From: an uncultured Opitutales bacterium | GTDB taxonomy: Bacteria > Verrucomicrobiota > Verrucomicrobiia > Opitutales > Intestinicryptomonadaceae | DNA length: 64,000 nt | NCBI GenBank assembly: GCA_900546565.1 | Contig: URDC01000003.1 | Span: 1-64,000, forward strand | Reading direction: 5' to 3' | Shown: in pieces, positions 57,772-64,000 of the stretch | How positions within the stretch are numbered: position 1 is the first letter of the stretch | How the letters are laid out: each line of letters opens with the position of its first letter | Position numbers and translations under genes: made by a program | Notes under the pieces: model-generated | The model's input: the letters and a program-made list of their open reading frames with translations, nothing else | The model's database searches: none | Told to the model about the DNA's origin: nothing

Positions 57772-58650
57772 ATGAATATAAAGGAACTCAACGCCCAATT
57801 AAAGAGGGAGACACTAAAACACCTCCCCTCCGCTGGATTCATTTCAACCGGAATCGAAGGGTTGCACCTGAACCGCACCGACAAGTCGGCGTGCTCGCAA
57901 AAATGCTTCTATTCTCCGAAAATCATCTTGATGATACAGGGGCGCAAACATGCAATCACGGGAACGACCACAATTGAGTACCGCGAAAACCAGTATCTTG
58001 TTTCGGGTGTCGACGTCCCGGGAACAAGCTACATAGCCGACGCCAGCCCCCGAAAACCGCTGATAACGGTTTCGCTCGACTTGGACACCGATTTGATTTC
58101 GCAAATGATTGCCGAAATGCCGCTCGAAAAACTCGGCGGACACGGACTCCACTACGGACTCGCGGTAGCCGACGCCGACGCAGGGCTTATGGAGGCGTTC
58201 CTGCGCCTTATAAAACTGCTCGAACAAAAGGAACTGATTGCATACCTCGCCCCGATTACCAAACGCGAAATCTACTCGCGCATTCTGATAGGCCCTCTCG
58301 GCCGCCACCTGCGCGAATTCTGCACGCTCGGCACGCAGGGCAACCAGATTATGCGCGCCGTAAACTGGCTGAAATCGAACTTCAAAAAACCGATTCGCAT
58401 AGACGAGCTCGCCAAATTTACGCACATGGCACCCACCACATTCCACAGGTATTTCAAGAAGGCGACTTCCGTGAGCCCCATTCAATACCAGAAAAACCTG
58501 CGCCTTCACGAGGCTCGGCGGCTTATGATTTCCGAAAGCGCGACCGTAGCCGAAGCCGCATACGCAGTGGGCTACGAAAGTCCCACACAGTTCAGCCGCG
58601 AATACAAACGCAACTTCGGCGAAGCCCCCAAACGCGACATTTCATTATAG
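57772..58650 (+). CDS. AraC-family transcriptional regulator (YqhC-like)
   Basis: 292 residues. N-terminal AraC_N-type ligand domain (residues 1-180; KIILMIQGRKHAITG and YLVSGVDVPGTSYI), then two helix-turn-helix motifs: IRIDELAKFTHMAPTTFHRYFKKATSVSP and ATVAEAAYAVGYESPTQFSREYKRNFG. Same domain plan as E. coli YqhC, which activates an aldehyde reductase gene in response to aldehydes. Lies between the divergent DUF4405-ADH-flavodoxin operon and the co-oriented decarboxylase/cupin gene, both of which carry matching direct repeats upstream. Confidence 0.93.
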   Translation: MNIKELNAQLKRETLKHLPSAGFISTGIEGLHLNRTDKSACSQKCFYSPKIILMIQGRKHAITGTTTIEYRENQYLVSGVDVPGTSYIADASPRKPLITVSLDLDTDLISQMIAEMPLEKLGGHGLHYGLAVADADAGLMEAFLRLIKLLEQKELIAYLAPITKREIYSRILIGPLGRHLREFCTLGTQGNQIMRAVNWLKSNFKKPIRIDELAKFTHMAPTTFHRYFKKATSVSPIQYQKNLRLHEARRLMISESATVAEAAYAVGYESPTQFSREYKRNFGEAPKRDISL

Positions 58651-58670
58651 CCAAAGCCTAAAAACTTTCG

Positions 58671-58691
58671 GGCAGTTTTAGGCAGATTTTA
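58671..58691 (+). promoter_or_regulatory. Direct-repeat operator before the decarboxylase/cupin gene
   Basis: GGCAGTTTTA (58671-58680) and GGCAGATTTT (58681-58690) followed by AGGCG repeat with 10-bp period; the shared core TTAGGCAG matches the site at 57696-57715, in the same orientation toward its promoter. Ends 14 bases before the -35. Confidence 0.55.
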
Positions 58692-58733
58692 GGCGCGAAC
58701 GTATATTTACATTCGCGCCCCGCGCGGTATAAT
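58692..58733 (+). promoter_or_regulatory. Strong promoter with overlapping inverted repeat for the decarboxylase/cupin gene
   Basis: TTTACA (58706-58711), 16 bases, perfect TATAAT (58728-58733). The -35 is enclosed by GGCGCGAA (58692-58699) and its exact complement TTCGCGCC (58712-58719), a possible second operator or mRNA-independent cruciform. Confidence 0.65.
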
Positions 58734-58763
58734 TTCGAAAAACAAAATCGAAGGAGGCAAAAA

Positions 58764-59882
58764 ATGAAAGACATACTCAAAAAAACTACCGCCGCCACAG
58801 TTGCAATGCTCGCATTCAACGCCGCAGACGCGAATGCGGGAATTTTGACGCCACAAGACTTCAATTTGGCGCGAGCTTCGGCGTGCGCGGCAATCGGCTA
58901 CCGGTCGGGACTTGAACGCGCCCTCGAAGACAGCCTCAACGCGGGTGTCTCTCCCGCCGAACTGCGCGAAATTCTCGTCCAAGTATACGCCTATTGCGGA
59001 TTCCCGCGCAGCCTCAACGCGCTCGCGGCATTTATGAACGTACTTAAAGCCCGTGGCGAATACGACGCGTTTTTGAAAACGTCAGCCGAATCGCCAAAAA
59101 TCGACAGCCTGAAAGTCGGCGCACAAAACCAGACAAAACTTGTCGGGCGCGAAGTAAAAAACGAGATTTTCGAGTTCGCCCCCACAATCGACGAATACCT
59201 CAAAGCCCATCTTTTTGGGGACATCTTTTCGAACCCTGCCGCCTCTTGGCGCGACCGCGAGCTCGCCACAGTCGCAATGCTCGCAGCCCGCTACGGCGTC
59301 GAAAGGCAGCTTAACGCACACAAGGCAATCGCCAAAAACAACGGCCTAACGGACGAACAACTCGCGGAGGTCGTAAAAATCTCCGAAGCCGTAAAGCGCG
59401 AAAAATCGGAAACCGAAAAGGCGAAACTCGCCGCCGACCCCGCGCAAATCGCGCATACAAGCCCTTTTCCTCTCGGCAGCGAAAACGCCGCCTTCGCCAA
59501 ATTCTTTACGGGCAAGTCCTATGTTGCCCCACTCACAAAGAACGCAGCGCTCGGCGTTCCAATCTACAACGTCTCGTTCGAACCTGCCTGCCGCAACAAC
59601 TGGCATAGCCACACGGGCGGACAAATCCTCATCGCAGTCGGCGGTGCGGGACTCTATCAGGAAAAGGGCAAACCCGCCAGACTTCTGCACGCGGGCGACG
59701 TTGTAGAAATCGCGCCAAACGTCGTGCATTGGCACGGCGCAACACCCGATTCCAACTTCTCCCACTTGGCGGTCGAATGCAACCCGACGACAAACAAAAA
59801 CACTTGGCTCGACCCCGTAGGCGACGCCGAATACACCGAGGCTGCAAAATCCGCGCGGACAAGCGTCTCCGACGAAAAATAA
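58764..59882 (+). CDS. Exported carboxymuconolactone decarboxylase-like/cupin fusion protein
   Basis: 372 residues with a signal peptide (MKDILKKTTAATVAMLAFNAADANA). Two alpha-helical CMD-type modules follow: GVSPAELREILVQVYAYCGFPRSLNAL at about 52-78 and SWRDRELATVAMLAARYGVERQLNAHKAI at about 155-185, the second without the CxxH redox pair. The C-terminal cupin (about 240-350) has metal-binding His in NNWHSHTGGQ and HWHGATPDS. Such fusions are common beside AraC regulators and flavodoxins in anaerobes; enzymatic activity is unknown. Perfect GGAGG ribosome binding site before the ATG. Confidence 0.88.
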   Translation: MKDILKKTTAATVAMLAFNAADANAGILTPQDFNLARASACAAIGYRSGLERALEDSLNAGVSPAELREILVQVYAYCGFPRSLNALAAFMNVLKARGEYDAFLKTSAESPKIDSLKVGAQNQTKLVGREVKNEIFEFAPTIDEYLKAHLFGDIFSNPAASWRDRELATVAMLAARYGVERQLNAHKAIAKNNGLTDEQLAEVVKISEAVKREKSETEKAKLAADPAQIAHTSPFPLGSENAAFAKFFTGKSYVAPLTKNAALGVPIYNVSFEPACRNNWHSHTGGQILIAVGGAGLYQEKGKPARLLHAGDVVEIAPNVVHWHGATPDSNFSHLAVECNPTTNKNTWLDPVGDAEYTEAAKSARTSVSDEK

Positions 59883-59908
59883 TACAAAACATCATAAAGA
59901 AACATAGC

Positions 59909-59945
59909 AAAAAATGCGGGCTACTAGTCGGAGTCCGCATTTTTT
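59909..59945 (+). terminator. Terminator after the decarboxylase/cupin gene
   Basis: AAAAAATGCGG (59909-59919) pairs with CCGCATTTTTT (59935-59945). The following 59946-60143 has no gene; a partially self-complementary stretch (CATTCC with GGAATG, around 60090-60125) is the only other structure seen. Confidence 0.88.
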
Positions 59946-60143
59946 GCGCCCGCATACGCATTTTGGCAACAAAAATTAAACGCTCCAACGGAAAAAACAC
60001 CCCCAGAACTAACCTCGTAAAATCGCCCAGATGAAAAAACGCCGAGCTAAACTCCGGCCGCGTCCATAAAACACAGAACGCCCATTCCCTTCCGGTCTCA
60101 CACGGCCGGACACCTGCGCGGAATGGAAAAACTCGGCATAAAA

Positions 60144-60176
60144 TAAAAAAACGGAACGCGCGGATTTCTCCGCGCG
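60144..60176 (-). terminator. Terminator of the porin gene
   Basis: On the minus strand CGCGCGGA (60176-60169) pairs with TCCGCGCG (60164-60157) around a four-base loop, followed by TTCCGTTTTTTT (tail complement at 60150-60144). Confidence 0.85.
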
Positions 60177-60246
60177 CCCGTATTTATGCAATCCACAGCG
60201 GCGTCCCTAAACGCCGCGGAATATCGTTATCGTTAGCTACCAAATA

Positions 60247-61497
60247 TTAGAAGTTGACTTCCACACGCGCACCTGCGACATAGACAGCCGATTCGTTCGC
60301 GGTGTTCGTGAAAATCTGCAAGTCGGGCTGAATCGCGATTGCGGGCGTAAGCTGGCAACGGTATGTGATTTCGAGCGCGCCTTCGTAGTGCGCATAGTCC
60401 GCGCGGGCATCGCGTTCGTTTTCGATAACCGAGTAGCCGACTGCAAACACGTCGTCGTCGCGGCCGGGAATCGGCGCAAACCAGTTGAACCCGAAGTCTG
60501 CATAGAAGTTGTTGTCCGAAGCCGCGCTGTCGGGAACAAAGCCAAAACGCGCATAGACGCCGAACGCCGCTTCGCCGTCGGCATTGTTAATCAACGCCTG
60601 CTGAATGCCAACATAGAAAGAGTAAAAATTACGGGTGTCGATTTGGTCGAAGTTAGCCTTGCTCGGGTCGCTGTGGTAGTTGCCGCCGAACATCACGCGG
60701 CCGTCAAGCCCGCCGACTTTGTAGTTGTAGCCGAACTGATACCAGAACGCGACGGTGTCGAACGTGTTGGAGTAGTCGAAGCCGTTGTTCGAGGAAATGT
60801 CTTCGCCGACATTGCCGTTGTAGACGCCGAACGTCGCGTCAAAATTGCCCTGCGTATAGTAGACGACCAAACCGAGCGTCGCGACATTGTATTGCGAAAA
60901 CAACTGCACCGGGGCGATGTTGGGCATCGCGCCGAACGACGAGTTCAGGAACACGTCCGAGTAGTCCATACCCATAAAGTCTTCGTCGGCAGCGAGCTGG
61001 CCGATGCGGAAACCAATGTTGCCGATTTTCGTTTCGAACTCGTTGGCATAGTAGATTTCGAACACGCGCAGCATATCGCCCGCGACAATGTTGCTGAACG
61101 AGCCTTGCGACGAATCGAAGCCTTCAAGCTCGCCCTTGTTCGTCTGCGCATAGTAGAACGCCGTTATGCCGATTCGGCCGAGACCTTCGTCCTTGCCGGC
61201 TACTTTCGACAAGTCCTGCTCCAAACCGAGCGTGAAGAGCGAGTCGAAAAACGAGTGGATATTGTTGCCGTTGGAAACGTTGTTCCACGTTTCGCCCGTC
61301 CACGAAAGCGACGGAGAAAAACCGCTCTCGGGCGCGACCTTTTCGGCCGCCGACGCCAGAAACAGGCTGTCCCTTTCGATCCATTTTTGCGGTACTTCCC
61401 CTTCCGAAGCCGGTTGGGCTTCCTGCGCAAAAGCGCACGAAGCTGATAACGTCATAGCGCCCAAAAGGACGGACAATTTTCTGTTTATGTTTTCCAT
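60247..61497 (-). CDS. Outer-membrane porin, OprB/carbohydrate-selective type
   Basis: 416 residues. Signal peptide (MENINRKLSVLLGAMTLSASCAFA), then alternating amphipathic strands rich in Phe, Tyr, Asn and Gly through to a C-terminal aromatic end (VEVNF) as recognised by BamA. The segments SLSWTGETWNNVSNG, GMDYSDVFLNSSFG and FGVYARFGFVPD resemble OprB-family porins. The family usually admits sugars, but a DtxR-like site over the promoter region suggests control by metal supply, so metal uptake is a competing possibility. Transcribed after the repressor gene on the same strand, with 148 bases between. Confidence 0.88.
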   Translation of the reverse strand: MENINRKLSVLLGAMTLSASCAFAQEAQPASEGEVPQKWIERDSLFLASAAEKVAPESGFSPSLSWTGETWNNVSNGNNIHSFFDSLFTLGLEQDLSKVAGKDEGLGRIGITAFYYAQTNKGELEGFDSSQGSFSNIVAGDMLRVFEIYYANEFETKIGNIGFRIGQLAADEDFMGMDYSDVFLNSSFGAMPNIAPVQLFSQYNVATLGLVVYYTQGNFDATFGVYNGNVGEDISSNNGFDYSNTFDTVAFWYQFGYNYKVGGLDGRVMFGGNYHSDPSKANFDQIDTRNFYSFYVGIQQALINNADGEAAFGVYARFGFVPDSAASDNNFYADFGFNWFAPIPGRDDDVFAVGYSVIENERDARADYAHYEGALEITYRCQLTPAIAIQPDLQIFTNTANESAVYVAGARVEVNF

Positions 61498-61598
61498 ATT
61501 ATATACTATTATTAGATATTTTTAGATACTTTCTGATTCCATTTGATACCGAGCAACCCGCCGCTTCGGACGGACTTGCGCACCGTAAAACGCCCCAC

Positions 61599-61619
61599 AA
61601 ATGTTAGATTTACCTAACT
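61599..61619. promoter_or_regulatory. DtxR-type operator over the porin promoter
   Basis: AAATGTTAG (61599-61607), ATTTA, CCTAACT (61613-61619): arms GTTAG and CTAAC separated by six bases. On the minus strand it fills the spacer between TTGTTC and TAACAT, a plausible porin promoter. Same arms and spacing as 62222-62242. Confidence 0.65.
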
Positions 61620-61645
61620 CTCAGAACAAAAAAATATCGAAAAAA

Positions 61646-62176
61646 TCAACCCGCCATATCGCCTTTCTCCGAAAACAACACTTTCGAGCCGACCGAAATC
61701 CGCGCCACGGGCTTGCCGCGCTTTTTCGCGCCGCAACGGCAAATTTCGCCACATTCGCACTTGACGCCGCCGGTTGCGGAACCGAACAAATGGCGGTGTG
61801 CGTGCAAATAGTCGGCAAGCTTGCGCGCAATGTCCGCGCCTATGGCGTGCTCGATTTTACAGGCCGATTCGTCGGCCTCGTCAAAGGAAACACCCAAGTG
61901 CTGCGTTAAAAATTCGACAAGAAGCGTGTGCTTGCCCAGCGTCGCCGACGCAACCTTCGCCCCCTTCTGAGTGAGCGAAACGCGCCCGTAGCTCTTGTAG
62001 GATACCAGCCCCATGTCGCACAATTCGCGCATCGCAACCGATACCGTCGCCTTCGAGACCATACGGGCTTTTGCAATGTCGGCCGATTTAACCACCGAGC
62101 CGTCTTTCGAAAGCAAAAGAATTGTTTCGAGGAAATCCTCCTTCTTGCGGCCTAAACTTTTCACACAGTCCTGCAT
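61646..62176 (-). CDS. DtxR/MntR-family metal-dependent repressor
   Basis: 176 residues from the ATG at 62176 (MQDCVKSLGRKKEDFLETIL); extra upstream codons to 62221 would run toward the operator and are unlikely. The winged helix carries SADIAKARMVSKATVSVAMRELCDMGLVSY. The metal/dimer domain has FLTQHLGVSFDEADESACKIEHAI, where CxxEH matches Cys102-Glu105-His106 of DtxR rather than the Glu found in MntR, so iron is the more likely metal. Instead of an SH3 domain the C-terminus has a Cys-rich CECGEICRCG segment. An operator palindrome lies 46-66 bases before the start. Confidence 0.9.
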   Translation of the reverse strand: MQDCVKSLGRKKEDFLETILLLSKDGSVVKSADIAKARMVSKATVSVAMRELCDMGLVSYKSYGRVSLTQKGAKVASATLGKHTLLVEFLTQHLGVSFDEADESACKIEHAIGADIARKLADYLHAHRHLFGSATGGVKCECGEICRCGAKKRGKPVARISVGSKVLFSEKGDMAG

Positions 62177-62221
62177 TTTCAGGAGATAAAAAAGCGGAAG
62201 AAAAAAAACGAAGTCAAGCAA

Positions 62222-62242
62222 AAATGTTAGCCAACCCTAACT
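62222..62242. promoter_or_regulatory. DtxR-type operator upstream of the repressor gene
   Basis: AAATGTTAG (62222-62230), CCAAC, CCTAACT (62236-62242). Read on the minus strand, TTAGGGTTGGCTAAC agrees with the DtxR/IdeR consensus TTAGGTTAGGCTAACCTAA at 14 of 19 positions. Indicates autoregulation. Confidence 0.7.
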
Positions 62243-62291
62243 TTTTAAAAAAAAAATTCCTACACAACCATCTCCGAATAAAAAACAAAAA

Positions 62292-62912
62292 TTACCCCTT
62301 CTTGTAAAAACGGTACTCGTTCATTTTGCGCCCTTGACGCGTCGAATATTCGCGGGCAAGAACAAAACCGTTCTTGCGGTAAAACGCATTGGCGGCTTCA
62401 TTGTCTACCGCATCGGTCTCGCACGTAATGTATTCGAATTTAGAAAAGTCGACATTTTCCTTCAACGCCGAAACAAGCTTCGAACCAATCCCCGACGACT
62501 TCACATCGGGCATCACGCCAATGCTCGCCAATTCGACATACGCTTCCGTCCGCTTCGTTGCCGACGGATAAAACAACGCCCCAACCAACCGCGAAATTAT
62601 TTTGGGATTGCGAACCAACGCCCCCAGCGAGTACCACGCAAAAAGCGGAAGCCGCCGGACAATCATGCGCTTGTAAAGACCGCTTAAATCGCCCGAAAAG
62701 GCGAGAAATCCCTGCAATACGCCATTGCCGTCAAAATAACCAAAAACACCCGACTTCGGCGAAGACACATAAAAGGAATATAGAAGACGTAAAAATCCGA
62801 CACCGAGCGACGTCAAAAAGAACCCCTTAAACGCTCCCACGTGAATTTCCACTACCCGATTGACGGACAAAGAATCCGTCGATTTAATAAGCGCAATTCT
62901 ACCTTGATTCAT
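62292..62912 (-). CDS. GNAT-family N-acetyltransferase
   Basis: 206 residues. The acetyl-CoA loop is in ELASIGVMPDVKSSGIGSKLVSAL (V-x-P-x-x-x-x-x-GIG), followed by ITCETDAVDNEAANAFYRKNGFVLAREY, the GNAT motif B. N-terminus includes VVEIHVGAFKGFFLTSLGVGFLRLLY. Resembles acetyltransferases found in glycan-synthesis loci. Substrate unknown. Upstream of, and co-oriented with, the repressor gene; the 115-base gap holds that gene's operator. Confidence 0.88.
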   Translation of the reverse strand: MNQGRIALIKSTDSLSVNRVVEIHVGAFKGFFLTSLGVGFLRLLYSFYVSSPKSGVFGYFDGNGVLQGFLAFSGDLSGLYKRMIVRRLPLFAWYSLGALVRNPKIISRLVGALFYPSATKRTEAYVELASIGVMPDVKSSGIGSKLVSALKENVDFSKFEYITCETDAVDNEAANAFYRKNGFVLAREYSTRQGRKMNEYRFYKKG

Positions 62913-63115
62913 TGCGACCGAAAGAATATCCCAAACGTTTTGATGTCAATAAAAAACACAAGCCGAAAACAAAACAATCTTGACAGAAATTAATGTTCCA
63001 GCAATCTTGAAAAAACATATGCTTGCTAAGCTGAGATAAAAATCCCGTGCGGTTTGTCGGGTATGCAAATTTACGCTTGAAATGTCATTGCTGTAAGAAC
63101 AACAACAGAAAACGT
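62913..63115. other. A+T-rich intergenic sequence without a gene
   Basis: No convincing open frame or hairpin. Marks the start of the compositionally different end of the window. The 5' half of the epimerase remnant that follows is missing here. Confidence 0.5.
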
Positions 63116-63586
63116 ATGAAAAAAATCGCCGACGACACATTTAAAGTCGCCATAGTTAGACCTCCCGTAATCTACGAACGTGCTGTTTGGGGAATTACGC
63201 GCTGCTTAGGAAAATCGCATTAAAACTTCCCGCCTTCCCCGATTTCGACAACCGTAAAAGTATGATATATTGATAATCTTTGCGAGTTAATACGATTGAT
63301 TATTCAATCGGAAAGCGATGGGCTCTTCTTGCCACAAAACCAAGCATACGTTTCGAGAAAAGAAATGGTCCGCGAAATCGCCAAACAAAACGGGAAGAAA
63401 ATACATCTGTCAAAAACACTCGGACTCTTGGTAAAAATAGCAGGCAATAAAATCCCACAGGCAAGAAAGGCATTCGGCAGCCTCTATTACGACCTCTCCA
63501 AGTCAAACTGCTTCGACGGCAAATACCAAATCACCGATTTCCCCACCTCAATCTGCCAAACAGAATTAGAACGCTCCCCTAAGTGA
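63116..63586 (+). pseudogene. Remnant of an NAD-dependent epimerase/dehydratase (C-terminal half, frameshifted)
   Basis: Three reading-frame segments in order match the C-terminal half of a sugar-nucleotide epimerase. First (63116-63190): DDTFKVAIVRPPVIYE. Then, one base back in frame (63190-63270): GNYALLRKIALKLPAFPDFD and NRKSMIY. Then, frame restored (63266-63586): YIDNLCELIRLIIQSES, GLFLPQNQAYVSRKEMVREI and YQITDFPTSICQTE. The family has GNYPRLAKLALK-PxFPD and RSMIYIDNL at these points, so the frameshifts break a formerly intact gene. The N-terminal NAD domain is absent. Genes like this serve surface polysaccharide assembly. Confidence 0.8.
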
Positions 63587-63796
63587 AATTGCAATATTTT
63601 CGTACTAACAAATATTTAGCAGAAAAAACGACAAAAATACTCAACACACGACTGAATAGAACGATAGTTCTGAGATTTTTTTCAAGTACAACATCGACGA
63701 TTATCTGCAAATAAAAATTAACAAATACACTGTTTGTTTAGATTCTACGGTAAAATATCCTAACTGTGGGCTGTTTGAGCTAAAAAAGCACCCCAA
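63587..63796. other. A+T-rich sequence without recognisable gene
   Basis: No open frame of note, no clear hairpin terminator. Low GC compared with the rest of the window, in keeping with a decayed or acquired segment. Confidence 0.5.
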
Positions 63797-63997
63797 TCAA
63801 TTATAAAGTCCAGATTTGATGGCAATCGATAACCCGATTTTTGATTTTGCAAAATATCGCGCCATTACTTTCAAAACCCTGTTTTTTTTACGAGAAGTTG
63901 GCAATGTATCAAGAAGTTTTACGGCGTAATCAAAATCGCCCGCAAGACAGAATATTTTTGAGGCATATGCTACATATTTAAAATAATTTTTCCCCAT
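63797..63997 (-). CDS. Unrecognised protein, C-terminal part, probably continuing beyond the window
   Basis: 66 codons read from the ATG at 63997, three bases from the window edge, to TGA at 63797-63799; the true start may be further upstream outside the window. Sequence (MGKNYFKYVAYASKIFCLAG...AIKSGLYN) is Lys/Tyr-rich and mostly helical, with no motif recognised. Its codons are A+T-ending, unlike the rest of the window. Could be the end of a glycosyltransferase or similar surface-glycan gene, but this is only suggested by the adjacent epimerase remnant. Confidence 0.4.
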   Translation of the reverse strand: MGKNYFKYVAYASKIFCLAGDFDYAVKLLDTLPTSRKKNRVLKVMARYFAKSKIGLSIAIKSGLYN

Positions 63998-64000
63998 AGC

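Noticed and set aside
61498..61506. TATAAT word right before the porin start codon as its -10
   Set aside because: It is immediately adjacent to the ATG, leaving no room for a leader; the promoter overlapping the DtxR-type operator upstream is more plausible.
63158..63167. AGACCTCCCG shared with the structured segment upstream of hcp
   Set aside because: At this position the bases encode the conserved RPP of the epimerase remnant, so the match is coincidental.
1..64000. tRNA, rRNA and tmRNA genes
   Set aside because: Intergenic regions were examined for T-loop-like GTTCGA words within cloverleaf-sized inverted repeats and none qualified; a covariance search could still reveal a missed one.

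Overview
The window looks like chromosome from a member of Verrucomicrobiota, most likely class Opitutae. The strongest pointer is a secreted protein ending in a PEP-CTERM sorting signal (VPEPSTYAAIFG, a hydrophobic stretch, then WRRRK). A Bat/MoxR operon, many glycoside-processing exported enzymes and an anaerobe-type hybrid-cluster protein fit a polysaccharide-degrading, probably anaerobic host-associated or sediment bacterium. This placement is inference from gene content; no rRNA or tRNA gene was seen. Base composition is GC-rich with C/G-ending codons up to about 62.9 kb; the last kilobase is clearly richer in A+T and decayed.

Layout. 1-6.2 kb: tail of infC, then rpmI, rplT, pheS, pheT and a tatC with an unusually long acidic tail. 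6.2-14.1 kb: an oligopeptide-type ABC importer made of a lipoprotein receptor and one protein fusing both permease subunits, an unknown exported protein, and priA. 14.3-15.9 kb: an SGNH (sialate/acetyl) esterase. 16-25.2 kb, minus strand: a tightly packed operon bioB-bioA-bioF-bioG/C fusion-bioD-HAD phosphatase-recD2-psd. 25.4-28 kb: rpmG, a cluster of palindromic repeats, cysK and a membrane protein. 28.2-35.6 kb: sodium/solute symporter, GH10 lipoprotein, galK, galE and a eukaryotic-type UDP-sugar pyrophosphorylase, together a sugar capture and Leloir-type route with no galT in sight. 36-42.8 kb: hcp, a Tat-exported FAD oxidoreductase, the PEP-CTERM protein, a 500-bp block of repeats and hairpins, gpsA and a 40-residue membrane protein. 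42.9-53.7 kb: an SDR, hpf, then moxR-DUF58-DUF4381-batA-batB-batD-batE. 53.9-55 kb: a GH5-like glycosidase. 55.1-59.9 kb: a redox cluster (cytochrome b-like DUF4405, iron alcohol dehydrogenase, flavodoxin) divergent from an AraC regulator and an exported carboxymuconolactone decarboxylase/cupin protein. 60.2-62.9 kb: porin, DtxR-type repressor and GNAT. 63.1-64 kb: a frameshifted epimerase remnant and the end of an unrecognised gene.

Most notable for follow-up: (1) two matching 10-11-bp direct-repeat operators (TAGGCAG half-sites) placed just upstream of TTTACA -35 boxes in front of both transcription units of the AraC redox cluster, defining a small regulon; (2) two near-identical DtxR-like palindromes, one before the repressor gene and one over the porin promoter; (3) a REP-like extragenic element family with six recognisable copies whose stem sequences differ but stay self-complementary; (4) protein fusions and extensions: OppB-OppC permease, BioG-BioC, TatC tail, BatB with a long Asn/Gln tract; (5) a possible structured leader and a perfect palindrome upstream of hcp.
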